A DNA stretch of 64,000 nt from Candidatus Poribacteria bacterium (GTDB taxonomy: Bacteria; Poribacteria; WGA-4E; WGA-3G): positions 1 to 64,000 of the forward strand of contig PYIY01000067.1 of assembly GCA_003635195.1 (NCBI GenBank), in the 5' to 3' direction. The notes under the pieces are model-generated. The model was not told where the DNA came from. It made no database searches and saw nothing but the letters and a program-made list of their open reading frames with translations. Position numbers and translations under genes: made by a program. Shown here one piece after another: positions 7,707 through 17,645 of the stretch. The stretch's first letter is position 1. Every line of letters begins with the position of its first letter.

Positions 7707-8669
7707 ATGCTTCAGGTAACCAAACCAGAAGGTTTCGGCAATATCCAACTCGAAGAAGTGCCGATGCCAGAGATAAATGCGCAACAGATTCGAGTGGAGA
7801 CAGATACGACATTAATTAGCCGCGGCTCTGAACTGTTCCGACGCTATATCATGGAAGAGGCAGTCTCCCCATCAATTATGGGTTATTCTCTTACAGGCAT
7901 TGTGGATGCCGTTGGCGCGGAGGTGACAGATTATCAGGTTGGCGAACGCGTTATGGTCGTCGCACCGCACGCGCAGTATGTTGTCGCTGAGCCTAATACA
8001 ACTGATGGACGCATTGTCCCGCTCTTCGACGATGTCAGCTTTGAAGCGGGCACTTTTCTTCCGCTTGCAACGAGTGCTGTTGCTTGGTCAGACTCATCAG
8101 GTGTGAAAGCAGGAGATACAGTCGTTGTCTTGGGACAAGGATTGGTCGGAAGTTTGATGATGCAAGTGCTACGTGGCTATAATCCTGAACGGGTTATCAC
8201 TGTAGACGCACTGCCACTTCGATGTGAATTATCAACGCGGCTGGGTGCGGACATCTCTATAAACGCTGATGAGAGAGATCCGGTTGAAGAGGTACGTCGT
8301 CTTACCGATGGAAAAGGCGCGGATTTGGTCATAGATTGCGTCGGTGGGTACGCCGGGGTCAAATCTTTTGAGCAGGCACAGGATATGACGCGCCAGTTCG
8401 GTATTATTCAACTCATTGCGCTCTATCAGCAGGCACCGCTCCCGCTACATTCCTCAAAAATAATGAGTAAACGTCTCGTCGCTGGTATCTTGACAGATGA
8501 ACCCCGCTCGCAGATTGCTGCACGTGCCTTGGAAAAGATACAGAACGGCGAGATTCGCGCGTCTGATATGATTACGCATCGTTTTCAGTACACCGAGGCG
8601 AAAGCGGCATTTGACCTCCTCTGGAATTCCCCAGGCGATACGCTCGGAGTGCTGATAAAATGGCAGTAG
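7707..8669 (+). CDS. MDR-family alcohol dehydrogenase-like oxidoreductase
   Basis: The N-terminal GroES-like fold (about residues 1-130) and the nucleotide-binding domain with VVVLGQGLVGSLMMQ and the acidic end of beta-2 in TVDALPLRCEL are those of medium-chain dehydrogenases. The four-cysteine structural zinc loop is absent and the usual catalytic Cys near residue 40 is replaced (ISRGSE), so it is probably a zinc-free MDR enzyme or uses other ligands. The substrate is unknown. GGAGGT 10 nt upstream fixes the start. Its last bases overlap the following methyltransferase by 10 nt, which implies co-transcription. Confidence 0.83.
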   Translation: MLQVTKPEGFGNIQLEEVPMPEINAQQIRVETDTTLISRGSELFRRYIMEEAVSPSIMGYSLTGIVDAVGAEVTDYQVGERVMVVAPHAQYVVAEPNTTDGRIVPLFDDVSFEAGTFLPLATSAVAWSDSSGVKAGDTVVVLGQGLVGSLMMQVLRGYNPERVITVDALPLRCELSTRLGADISINADERDPVEEVRRLTDGKGADLVIDCVGGYAGVKSFEQAQDMTRQFGIIQLIALYQQAPLPLHSSKIMSKRLVAGILTDEPRSQIAARALEKIQNGEIRASDMITHRFQYTEAKAAFDLLWNSPGDTLGVLIKWQ

Positions 8670-9235
8670 ATGTTCCGTCACGAGAAATTGCGTTTCGGGC
8701 GGAATTGCGCGGCGTATCCCTCGCTTTTTCCACAACGTGGGGCCTCTTCTCACCAAAAGGGATTGATACTGGGACACATCTATTGCTTGAACATCTGGAT
8801 ATCCAAGAGGGAGATATTTGTCTTGACCTCGGCTGTGGATATGGTGCTATCGGCATCACACTGGCAAAATGCGTTCAAACATCAACTGTCTATATGGCGG
8901 ATAAGGACTTTGTAGCAGTTGACTACGCCCGCAAAAATGTAGAACAGAACCAACTCAAGAATTGTCATGTTCTCCTGAGCAATGGATTTAGCGACCTTCC
9001 TGACCTCCAATTCGATCTCATTGTCTCTAACCTCCCCGCCAATGTTGGTAAAGAGCTCCTACAGATTTTTCTGGCAGATGCCAAACACTATCTCAAACCG
9101 AACGGACGACTCTATGTCGTCACGATTTCGGGGCTCCGAGAATTTATCAAGCGCAATTTCAGGGCAGTTTTCGGGAATTATCGGAAAGTTAAACAGCGTA
9201 GGACGCATACAGTTGCAATGGCGATTCGGATGTAG
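8660..9235 (+). CDS. Class I SAM-dependent methyltransferase, MTS/RsmC-like
   Basis: The SAM-binding motif CLDLGCGYGAIGITLA (about residues 53-68) and an acidic residue after beta-2 (MADKD) define a Rossmann methyltransferase. The VSNLPANVGKE segment takes the place of the NPPFH/NPPY catalytic loop seen in RsmC and other MTS-domain enzymes, which methylate exocyclic amines of RNA or DNA bases. Here the second Pro and the aromatic residue are missing, so the substrate may differ. At 191 residues it is the stand-alone MTS domain size. It overlaps the dehydrogenase by 10 nt and ends this five-gene run. Confidence 0.82.
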   Translation: MAVDVPSREIAFRAELRGVSLAFSTTWGLFSPKGIDTGTHLLLEHLDIQEGDICLDLGCGYGAIGITLAKCVQTSTVYMADKDFVAVDYARKNVEQNQLKNCHVLLSNGFSDLPDLQFDLIVSNLPANVGKELLQIFLADAKHYLKPNGRLYVVTISGLREFIKRNFRAVFGNYRKVKQRRTHTVAMAIRM

Positions 9236-9304
9236 CGTTTGATCCGCGTTTGAAGAACTGTGTGCTTACAAAGCTGTTACGGACTATGAACGCTTGAGAA
9301 TGAT

Positions 9305-9333
9305 TTGACATAGGCACAGCGGTTAGGTATAAT
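9305..9333 (+). promoter_or_regulatory. Perfect consensus sigma-70 promoter
   Basis: TTGACA (9305-9310), 17-bp spacer and TATAAT (9328-9333), followed by a second overlapping TATAAT. The predicted start is near 9340, giving a ~60-nt leader with AAAGGAG before the ATG at 9403. It should drive the transglutaminase-BatA-Omp85 run. Confidence 0.8.
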
Positions 9334-9402
9334 ATAATATTATAAATACAATAAACAAAACACTTTCCCGAATTAAAAAGTCCCCAAAGGAGAACATCAC
9401 AG

Positions 9403-11193
9403 ATGGCTCGTTTATGTTTGGCGTTAATGTTAATTGCTTGTGCTGGAATGTCCATTAGTATCGTCTTCGCGCAAGGTGACGATGTGAATGGCGGAACCGT
9501 GGAAGGCAAAATTACGGATACCAGCAGCAAGCAGAATCCAATTGAAGGCGTTCAAGTAAAGATTGTCGATGTAAATGGCACAGAATATGAAGCAACCACC
9601 GATGAAAATGGTGAATACACACGCACGGGTATCCCCGCAGGTCGTTACCTAATCAGTATCTATAAGGACGGATACGGCGATCGGCTTGGGAAACCGGTTA
9701 CAGTTGTTGATGGCGGTAAACATTACGTCCCGCTTAAGATGACTCAAAAATCGAACATCGCTACCTTCCTTGACAGATTCCAAAAACAGAATACCCCCGA
9801 AAATATGTCACAAAATCCGCAAGAGCATTGGTACAGCCTCACTTTGTCGAATATCAAGATCGGTTATATGCATGTATCAACAGACAAAACCGAATATCAA
9901 GAGGAAGAGGTGGATCGACACAAAATTGATATGGTTATGAATTTTAAGGCACTTGGGACCGACATAACATTGGAAATCACTCGCGTGGAGTATACAGGTT
10001 CCGATTTAATGCCACGCCACTTTCTTTCAACCTCTAATGAATCTGGTTTAAAACAAGTAGAGGGGCGCATCGTAGATGGTGTGGCGTACATTAAGACAAC
10101 GCTCAATGGTGAGACGACTGAATCAGAAGTTCCTGTGCCGCCGGATACAATCTCTGAACACGTCGGTGTGGAATCGCTATTCAAACAAGGCCTCAAAATA
10201 GGGGACAAACGGAACTTTCACATATTCAGTTTCGATCTGTTGAAGCCTGTGAAAACAGAGCTTGAAGTTGAAAGACAAGATACTTTAACCTACCAATCAG
10301 AAGAAAAGCAGGTCTATGTTTTACGCCAGAAGTTGGATATGATGAATGGGATCACTATGAAAGCGTGGATCGACGTTGACGGGGTAAACTATAGAACAGA
10401 AGTGCCCATGATGGGGCTTTCCATGGTAACTACGAAAACGGATAAAGAAACTGCGCTTGGGGGCATCGAAGAAGTTGATGTTGTCTTAAAAACTCGTATC
10501 CTTCCCTCTGGTAAACGGCCTACACTGGGGGCGAAAAACTTCAAAGCAGCGGTGAAACTGCCAGCAGGAGACATCGCTGATGCTATCATGTCTAATTCCC
10601 AACAACAGCTGATAGTCGCGAGTGAAAAGGCAGGTAATCTTGCGATTCAAGTGCCAACGGTTGCAGCGGAGGACTACCCTAATTTACCGATTCAGGACGC
10701 AGAAGGTGAATTTCTTGGTGCGAGTGCTTATATTCAAACCGATGCGCCAGCGATTCGCTCGAAAGCCGATGAAATATTAGACGGGGAAGCCAATTCATGG
10801 CGTGCAGCAGAAAAATTATGCGAATGGGTCCATACAGCCATCACCGAGAAAAAAATGAGTGGTGGTTTCGGATCATCATTAACTGCTTTGGAAACGCGCT
10901 CGGGGGATTGTACGGAACACACTGTGCTTTTCATTGCTTTAGCACGTGCCGCTGGCATTCCAGCGAGGATCTGTTCCGGTATCACATTTGCAAAGGATGG
11001 CTTTTACTACCACTTCTGGCCTGAAGTCTACGTCGGCAAATGGGTCCAGATGGATCCAACACTCGGACAAACCATCGCCGATGCAAATCATATTCAGCTT
11101 GGGGGGAGTACCGTGGAATCGGATAACCTGATGGAATTCGCTGAAGGTGTTTTCCGAACGCTCAATCAACTCGAAATTGCCATCGTTGAATAG
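9403..11193 (+). CDS. Secreted transglutaminase-like protein with N-terminal carboxypeptidase-regulatory domain
   Basis: A signal peptide ends at VFAQ (residue 24). Residues 30-112 form a CarboxypepD_reg-like beta sandwich (GTVEGKITDTSSKQNPIEGV, then GEYTRTGIPAGRYLISI). A long beta-rich middle part of unknown fold follows. The C-terminal transglutaminase core has the full triad C503 (GDCTEH), H537 (YYHFWPEV) and D551 (MDPT). Transglutaminase-core proteins of bacteria are mostly cysteine proteases or amidases of the periplasm. A very good promoter and AAAGGAG precede it. It is followed after 61 bases by the BatA/VWA and Omp85 genes, which suggests a joint envelope task. Confidence 0.88.
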   Translation: MARLCLALMLIACAGMSISIVFAQGDDVNGGTVEGKITDTSSKQNPIEGVQVKIVDVNGTEYEATTDENGEYTRTGIPAGRYLISIYKDGYGDRLGKPVTVVDGGKHYVPLKMTQKSNIATFLDRFQKQNTPENMSQNPQEHWYSLTLSNIKIGYMHVSTDKTEYQEEEVDRHKIDMVMNFKALGTDITLEITRVEYTGSDLMPRHFLSTSNESGLKQVEGRIVDGVAYIKTTLNGETTESEVPVPPDTISEHVGVESLFKQGLKIGDKRNFHIFSFDLLKPVKTELEVERQDTLTYQSEEKQVYVLRQKLDMMNGITMKAWIDVDGVNYRTEVPMMGLSMVTTKTDKETALGGIEEVDVVLKTRILPSGKRPTLGAKNFKAAVKLPAGDIADAIMSNSQQQLIVASEKAGNLAIQVPTVAAEDYPNLPIQDAEGEFLGASAYIQTDAPAIRSKADEILDGEANSWRAAEKLCEWVHTAITEKKMSGGFGSSLTALETRSGDCTEHTVLFIALARAAGIPARICSGITFAKDGFYYHFWPEVYVGKWVQMDPTLGQTIADANHIQLGGSTVESDNLMEFAEGVFRTLNQLEIAIVE

Positions 11194-11254
11194 TCATAAA
11201 CTATTCTTCTGACGACTCTCTTAACTCTCACTGCGAGGCAACTGATAACTACTG

Positions 11255-13546
11255 ATGGCATTTCTCAACCCACTTTTTCTTTTTGGACTTCTCGCCGCTG
11301 GTATCCCACTGATTATCCATCTTTGGAACCGTCGTCGTGTTGTGACGATCGATTTTAGCAGCTTGATGTTTCTAATGGCGGCGCATCGTGAAAATGCTCG
11401 GCGATTCCAACTCAGGCAGCTGCTCATTTTACTGTTGCGGATGGCAATTGTCGCGCTTATCGCGCTTGCTTTGGCACGTCCGTTCTTAACACTTGGGCTG
11501 CCGGTTGCATCCGTGCGCGCAAAAACTGACGTAGTCATCGTTTTAGATAACTCTTACAGCATGGCGTACCAAGATGTTGACGGCATCAGGTTTGAAAAAG
11601 CAAAAGCTTTGGCAATTGATCTTCTGGAGACACTGCGGCACGGAGACAGTGCCGCACTTATTTTAATGTCGGATATTCCGAACCCTATTTTCCGGCAACT
11701 CACTCCGGACCTTGGAAGCGTCACAGCGGCGATTAACGATGCAACAGTCTCTTACCGCGCGACAAACGTTCAGCCGAGTCTTGAACTTGCGCACGAAATC
11801 CTCGCCGAATCGGAACAATTGAACAAAGAGCTCTATCTCATTTCAGACTTCACCCGAAACGGGTGGGAGAACTGGAGTAGACTGTTAAACCGCTCTGGGG
11901 CGCGCGTTTCTCTGATTCCGGTTGCCGAAGGAGAAGCACATAACACAAATATTGAAGAAGTTCGTCCTTCCAACCAACTAATAGGCGTAAATCTACCGCT
12001 CCAATTAAATGTAACTACCGCGAACCATTCGGTGGCACCATTGGCGCAGCATATGCTGACGCTGTTTATTGGTGGTGAGAAACAAAAAACTGTGAGTTTT
12101 TCTGCGGCAGCTAACGAATCACTGAATACGACTTTAACATACAACTTTTCTACACCCGGCACGCATATCGGTTACCTTACACTCACGGAGGATCGACTCA
12201 ACATTGACAATCAGCGTTATTTCGCCTTGGATGTCATCGGTGAAGTGCGTGTCTTGTGTGTCGGAGAAGAGACGGAATACCTTACATTGGCACTAAACCC
12301 ATATAAAAATAGCCGTCAGCAATCGGTTTCCGTCAGCAATCAGCAAAGAGATTTTCTTAACGCCCCACCGACAGCCGACGGTCTCCGACTGCCAACAGCC
12401 GATACAATGATTTTACCGACGCAATGCACGCCTACCGCATTTGAATCCTTTCCGCTTGAAGATTACGACGTTATCATCCTGGCAGATGTGCCGAAAATCA
12501 CCCGACAAATCGGTGTGCGGCTTCAAGAGTTCATCCGGCACGGCAAAAGTATTATCACCTTTGTGAGCAGGCACAGCGATGCTAATAGCTACAACTCACT
12601 TAGCGATGCTTGGTTGCCTGCCCAACTTGGTAGTCCGCTTACGTGGACACCTCCACAGCAGGTGCGTGCGTACCAGGCAGAACACCCTATTTTTGATATT
12701 TTTCCGAACGACGGGTTTTCTGCGCAATACGCCCCACAATTTCACAGCGGTGTGGTGCTACGTCCTACCTCTGCGTCAGAGGTAATAGCATACTTCGACG
12801 ATGACACGCCCTTTCTTGTCGAGCGAAATCAAGGAACAAGTACAGTATTGCTCTATAACTGCGGACTGCTCAGACAACAGCGTAACACGCCCAGTACAGG
12901 TGCAGGACCCTCTCGCGGTACAGTCGCTACAAATAATCTGCTCGTTAACCCGTATTTCCTCCCGATGCTTCAGCAGAGTGTACTTTACACTGCTATAGCG
13001 AATCGTAATCTTTTAACATGGAGCGGCCATGTTGGTGACACCTATACAGCGCGTTATCCGCTTAGTGCTGGCGGCAAAGCGTCTATTCACTTAAAAACGG
13101 CTGTTGATACACCAGACAGCAGTGGATTGGGTGCTGCGAATAGTGCCGTGATCCCGATTGCTGAAGACGGTACGCTGCAATTTCAGAGAACAGAACATCC
13201 CGGTATCTATCAGGTTGAGGTGCGAACACAAGACAGGCTCCAGCGAGATTTTTTTGCGGTGAATGTTGACGCGACTGAAGCCGATTTAGCACAAATTCCA
13301 CTTCAACAGGCTGCCGCACGTGTTGGTGCGCAAACGACACCAGGCACGGAAACTGAAGGGACAACGGTGATAGATGATGCTTACAACGTTAAAAGACACG
13401 GTAGGGAAATATGGGGTGAGTTGCTTCTCTTGGCTGTCTGCTTTATGCTCCTTGAAAGTTTTCTCTCAAATCGGGGATCCCATTCATTCCAAGGCAGCGG
13501 CGACAATCCGCGTAACGATGGGGCCCTGACCGTAGGTGAAACATAA
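11255..13546 (+). CDS. BatA-domain VWA membrane protein
   Basis: The N-terminus MAFLNPLFLFGLLAAGIPLI is the hallmark of the aerotolerance-related BatA family (first helix residues 5-22). A second helix (about 56-78) follows. The VWA domain (about 90-260) has a near-complete MIDAS motif DNSYS (D-x-S-x-S). A glutamine-amidotransferase-like region follows (about 330-480, with YDVIILADVP), then a beta-rich part and a final transmembrane helix near 715-735. The topology is inner-membrane with a large exported domain. Its TAA stop overlaps the next ATG (TAATG), so it is translationally coupled to the Omp85 gene. Confidence 0.87.
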   Translation: MAFLNPLFLFGLLAAGIPLIIHLWNRRRVVTIDFSSLMFLMAAHRENARRFQLRQLLILLLRMAIVALIALALARPFLTLGLPVASVRAKTDVVIVLDNSYSMAYQDVDGIRFEKAKALAIDLLETLRHGDSAALILMSDIPNPIFRQLTPDLGSVTAAINDATVSYRATNVQPSLELAHEILAESEQLNKELYLISDFTRNGWENWSRLLNRSGARVSLIPVAEGEAHNTNIEEVRPSNQLIGVNLPLQLNVTTANHSVAPLAQHMLTLFIGGEKQKTVSFSAAANESLNTTLTYNFSTPGTHIGYLTLTEDRLNIDNQRYFALDVIGEVRVLCVGEETEYLTLALNPYKNSRQQSVSVSNQQRDFLNAPPTADGLRLPTADTMILPTQCTPTAFESFPLEDYDVIILADVPKITRQIGVRLQEFIRHGKSIITFVSRHSDANSYNSLSDAWLPAQLGSPLTWTPPQQVRAYQAEHPIFDIFPNDGFSAQYAPQFHSGVVLRPTSASEVIAYFDDDTPFLVERNQGTSTVLLYNCGLLRQQRNTPSTGAGPSRGTVATNNLLVNPYFLPMLQQSVLYTAIANRNLLTWSGHVGDTYTARYPLSAGGKASIHLKTAVDTPDSSGLGAANSAVIPIAEDGTLQFQRTEHPGIYQVEVRTQDRLQRDFFAVNVDATEADLAQIPLQQAAARVGAQTTPGTETEGTTVIDDAYNVKRHGREIWGELLLLAVCFMLLESFLSNRGSHSFQGSGDNPRNDGALTVGET

Positions 13547-15537
13547 TGGTAGATTTTAAGTCCGCTGCGCGCTCACTTGGAATTTTGTGCTTAATCGCGC
13601 TCTTCAGCATCAGTATATATGTTGAGGTTTCATCAGAAACAGCGACTGCTTCACAGGATAAAACAACAGGTTCAGGAGATGAAGCGAATACTGTGCGAAG
13701 TCTTGTTATCAAAGGTAATGATTCATTCTCTGAACAGCAAATTCGTGCCTTGATGCGGACAGATGTATGGAGTATTTACGATGAAACCGTTCTGGCATCA
13801 GATTTTGAAGCAATCATAAGTTTTTATAAAGAAAACGGTTATCGCTTTGCACGCATGGACAAAGAACATACCTCTGTGAAGAAATTCGCTGATGGCGTTT
13901 ATCTTGGCATTGAGATTGACGAAGGCGTTATCGGGGAAATCAATTTATCCGGTAACGAGAAGACTAAGAAAGACGTTATTCTCCGTGAACTCTTGTTTGA
14001 TACTGGTGATGTTTACATAGAGGCAGATAAGGAAGAAAGCGAACAAATACTCCGTGATAAAACTTATATTGGAGCAGCAAAGATTATTACGTTGTGGGAT
14101 GCGAGTTCCAATACGGTAGCGATTCAGGTGAATGTCACGGAACTCTGGTCCCCTCCGCTGCCTTCAATTGACCCAGCATTGAACAGTCAAGGCGGGACTT
14201 TTCTTTTAGGGTTGCGGGAATCCAACGTATTTGGCTCCGGTCACGACACTGAAGTCCGTTATCAACGGATCAGTGAAATCGGTGAAAAAACAAAGAGTCT
14301 TTTAACATGGAAATATCGAATGCCCCGTGTTGTCAACTCACACTGGAACTTTGATGGTGCCTACATTCAGAAACGCGAGGGAGATTCATGGGCAATCATA
14401 TTAGAACGTCCGCAATACACATTAAAAAGTCGTTGGAGCGCGAAGTTTGCCCTCTCAGAATCAATTGGTGAATTCTCATGGTTTGAAACGGATCCGTTTT
14501 CCCATAAATTGGAGCGAACAGATCGGTTTGAGGTCAATTTACAAGGCGTGTCTGGTAGGATCCGACGATACTTTGGGGACCGAGAGCGTCAAAACTATAT
14601 TGGGCTTTGGGCAGCTTCGCGGCGTTCAAAGTATGTATTAATTGAGAAAGAATTTCCTTCCACGGCGGATCTATCAAATCGCGACATCAAACTGGTTGGT
14701 ATTACTGTCGGACGCAAACGTGTCACTTATCACAAGACGCAGTTTATCAGAAGAATGGGGCGCGAGGAAGTTTTTTTAGTAGGATCTGAATATGCTTTCT
14801 CACTCGGACACGCCTCGCCTCTATACGGTTCGGACAGATCAGAAGGCTATGTAAACCTTATAGGTAGGGCAGGATGGACACGCGGGCATCGAATATTAGG
14901 CACTACCCTTATAGATATAAGTTCATACTTCACAACACACATTGAGAATTCCACGTTTCAGGCGCGAACTTCATGGTACTACACAGATGTATTCAATACG
15001 GGCGACATTTATACAGTTGACAAGGGATTTCGTAAAAACGGTTTTTTAGATTTTCATCAGACATTTGTTGCAGAATTCAAAACGAGACTGGAGTTCGGCT
15101 GGCATGGGGAAAGCCAAGTCGTTCTTGGAGCTTTCAACGGCTTGCGAGGTTACGATTACCGACAATTTAGCGGTGAAAGGATGATGGTGTTACGCCTTGA
15201 GAGCCGAACTGTTTGTGGCGGGACACTCTTTAGGAAACTTGATGAAGGGATTGAAGCAGTTGCTACTTTCATCGCGAAGCCATTTATCAAGCGTTCCGTC
15301 AATCTTGGGCTTATCTTAAGTGCGACTGCCTTTACTGATATCGGTTATATCTGGAATGGGAAACGGACGTTTAACCTGATAGACCCGAAACGGAGTATTG
15401 GTTTCGGACTACGGGGCGGATTTGCCAAGGTTAGCAATGCGGGGATATTTCGGTTTGAATTTGCGTTTCCGCTTGATGCGCCATCTTCTCCATCGGTCAA
15501 ACAGATGCTTTTTTGGGGAATTGAGTCCACATTCTAA
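13546..15537 (+). CDS. Omp85/BamA-TamA family outer-membrane protein
   Basis: A signal peptide (about residues 1-37) is followed by two POTRA-like repeats (residues 48-200, with VRSLVIKGNDSFSEQQI and GEINLSGNEKTKKDVILREL). The ~450-residue C-terminal barrel has the conserved loop-6 type motif NGLRGYDYRQFSGE and ends in an aromatic residue (WGIESTF), the usual outer-membrane signal. Omp85 proteins insert or secrete proteins across the outer membrane. BamA itself normally has five POTRA domains and TamA three, so this shorter protein is probably an accessory member. It is coupled by a TAATG overlap to the BatA-like gene. Confidence 0.88.
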   Translation: MVDFKSAARSLGILCLIALFSISIYVEVSSETATASQDKTTGSGDEANTVRSLVIKGNDSFSEQQIRALMRTDVWSIYDETVLASDFEAIISFYKENGYRFARMDKEHTSVKKFADGVYLGIEIDEGVIGEINLSGNEKTKKDVILRELLFDTGDVYIEADKEESEQILRDKTYIGAAKIITLWDASSNTVAIQVNVTELWSPPLPSIDPALNSQGGTFLLGLRESNVFGSGHDTEVRYQRISEIGEKTKSLLTWKYRMPRVVNSHWNFDGAYIQKREGDSWAIILERPQYTLKSRWSAKFALSESIGEFSWFETDPFSHKLERTDRFEVNLQGVSGRIRRYFGDRERQNYIGLWAASRRSKYVLIEKEFPSTADLSNRDIKLVGITVGRKRVTYHKTQFIRRMGREEVFLVGSEYAFSLGHASPLYGSDRSEGYVNLIGRAGWTRGHRILGTTLIDISSYFTTHIENSTFQARTSWYYTDVFNTGDIYTVDKGFRKNGFLDFHQTFVAEFKTRLEFGWHGESQVVLGAFNGLRGYDYRQFSGERMMVLRLESRTVCGGTLFRKLDEGIEAVATFIAKPFIKRSVNLGLILSATAFTDIGYIWNGKRTFNLIDPKRSIGFGLRGGFAKVSNAGIFRFEFAFPLDAPSSPSVKQMLFWGIESTF

Positions 15538-15582
15538 TAAAGCAAATGCATTAAGATTCTCTTAAGGGTTCACAGACAAAAA

Positions 15583-17490
15583 ATGGACACACCCCCACGG
15601 ACTTTACCTGAAAGTATCACATGGCGAGCTATCCTGATAGGACTTCTGTCGCTGCCGCTCAATATCTACCTTGTCGTTCAAACAGAAACAGTATGGACAA
15701 CCCAATATCCCACCACGATGGCGATTATCTTCAACGCCGTTTTTACGCTCTTCCTTGTCACAATTATCAACCTACCCCTAACACGCTACCTCCCAAAATG
15801 GCAACTCACGCAAGCAGAAATGTTAACGGTATATCTCATGGTAACGCTGGCGTGTGTCGTATGCGGACACGATCTTTTGCAGGCGACGATGTGCGTCTTG
15901 GGGCACGCAGCATGGTTTGCGACACCAGAAAATGAGTGGCAATCCCTGTTTTTTCGATATATCCCAGACTGGATCGCTGTCCTGAATCGGCGTGCCTTAA
16001 CCGGCTACTATGAAGGCACTTCAAACCTATTTGAAATGGAGCATATCCGTGCGTGGGCTACGCCTGTAATGGCATGGCTGGTTTTCTTCTCCGCGCTCGC
16101 GTTCTCCATGATGATGCTCAGCGTCATCCTCCGTAAACAGTGGATCGAACATGAAAAACTGAGTTACCCTATTATTTTACTGCCCTTTGAGATGACAACA
16201 GGGACGAGTTTCTACCGGAACAGACTGCTTTGGATAGGATTCGCGGTCGGATGCGGACTTGATCTGCTCAACGGTATCAGCTTTCTATTTCCGTTTGTTC
16301 CGAACATCCCTATCCGTCACGACATCGGACGGCTATTCACGGAAAAACCGCTGAGTGCTATCGGATCAACACCGATTCATTTGAATCCGTATGCTATTGG
16401 CATCGGTTTCTTGATGCCCTTGGATCTATCACTCTCTTGTTGGTTGTTCTACCTGTTTTGGAAGGCGCAGCTTGTCTTTGGCGCAATGACAGGATTGAAT
16501 CAGACACCGGGATATCCGCATATTGATATGCAATCGCTGGGGGCGTACTTTGGACTCTGTTTTTTCGCGCTCTGGATAACACACAAGCATTTATGGCAAG
16601 TGATCCGTAATATCTTGGGTTTGAAAACGGACCTTGAAACGGTAAACGAACCGATTGGGTATCGCGGCGCGTTTATTGGGCTACTCCTCAGTATTGCAGT
16701 CGTTTTTGGGTTCTGTCTGAAGGCAGGAATGTCGTGGTGGGGTGTGCTTGGATTTTTCAGTATCCATTTCATACTCGTTTTAGCGTTCACGCGGATGCGC
16801 GCTGAACTCGGGACACCGACGATGGATTTTTACCGTGCCGGTCCTGGTCTTTTCCTCACTTCAATTTTTGGTTCCAGAAAGATTGGTGCACCGACATTAA
16901 CAGGTTTTGCTTTTCTCTATGGGTTCACGCGTAACTACCGCTCGCAACCGATGCCAAATCAATTAGAGGGGTTTAAACTTGCGGATAAAGGGAATATTAA
17001 TACGCGTCAAATCCTGTGGGTGATGTGGGGTGCGACGGTTATCGGACTCTTTATCGGGTTTATCGCGTTCCTACACGCGGGTTATCTGCATGGAAGTTTG
17101 GGGACATGGCGCGGACAAGAGGCGTTCAGCGATTTACAACGTTGGTTGACACTCCCTAACGATACAGACTGGAGCCGCCTCAGCTTTTTCGGATTCGGTA
17201 TCTCGTTGACGCTTACGACGCTCTTTATGCGTTTGCGGTTTATTTGGTGGCAGCTGCACCCACTTGCCTATCCACTTGCGGGGAATTGGAACTTCGGCAG
17301 GCTCTGGTTTCCTGTATTTCTGGCTTGGCTGATAAAGTCTATACTGATTCGACACGGTGGGATTGGCGCGTATCGCCGAACGCTGCCTCTCTTTTTCGGG
17401 ACAATGCTCGGCGAATTTGTGATGGGGAGCATCTGGGCAATTTTAGGATTGTTCCTCGGACAACGGATGTATTCGTTTAAACATTGGTGA
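15583..17490 (+). CDS. Polytopic membrane protein, DUF6785/DUF6784 type
   Basis: At 635 residues it has about 14 hydrophobic helices. It begins with a TWRAILIGLLSLPLNIYLVV helix and contains an N-terminal half (DUF6785-like) with the PKWQLTQAEMLTVYLMVTLA segment and a C-terminal half (DUF6784-like) with RMRAELGTPTMDFYRAGPG. The layout resembles OPT-type oligopeptide transporters, which is only a suggestion. Such proteins are common in uncultured marine phyla and have no assigned function. It follows the Omp85 gene by 45 bases on the same strand. Confidence 0.75.
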   Translation: MDTPPRTLPESITWRAILIGLLSLPLNIYLVVQTETVWTTQYPTTMAIIFNAVFTLFLVTIINLPLTRYLPKWQLTQAEMLTVYLMVTLACVVCGHDLLQATMCVLGHAAWFATPENEWQSLFFRYIPDWIAVLNRRALTGYYEGTSNLFEMEHIRAWATPVMAWLVFFSALAFSMMMLSVILRKQWIEHEKLSYPIILLPFEMTTGTSFYRNRLLWIGFAVGCGLDLLNGISFLFPFVPNIPIRHDIGRLFTEKPLSAIGSTPIHLNPYAIGIGFLMPLDLSLSCWLFYLFWKAQLVFGAMTGLNQTPGYPHIDMQSLGAYFGLCFFALWITHKHLWQVIRNILGLKTDLETVNEPIGYRGAFIGLLLSIAVVFGFCLKAGMSWWGVLGFFSIHFILVLAFTRMRAELGTPTMDFYRAGPGLFLTSIFGSRKIGAPTLTGFAFLYGFTRNYRSQPMPNQLEGFKLADKGNINTRQILWVMWGATVIGLFIGFIAFLHAGYLHGSLGTWRGQEAFSDLQRWLTLPNDTDWSRLSFFGFGISLTLTTLFMRLRFIWWQLHPLAYPLAGNWNFGRLWFPVFLAWLIKSILIRHGGIGAYRRTLPLFFGTMLGEFVMGSIWAILGLFLGQRMYSFKHW

Positions 17491-17493
17491 AAT

Positions 17494-17514
17494 GGTTATC
17501 AGTTTTCAGTTAAA
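17494..17514 (+). repeat. Heptad-periodic intergenic repeat
   Basis: Three 7-bp units, GGTTATC-AGTTTTC-AGTTAAA, followed by GAGGTG. The same ending (AGTTAAA-GAGG) closes the array at 24311-24338. The rest of 17515-17645 shows only related AACTGATGG-type fragments and no gene. Confidence 0.55.
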
Positions 17515-17645
17515 GAGGTGTGTTGTAGCAGTAACACATCATGTGTAACCGCCACAAGTGTCTGGCTGATGGAAACTGATGGTTATTCTGAAAGGAACAC
17601 TGAATGCCAATAACTTTACACAGCCCTCCCGATCCGAAAAAGTGC

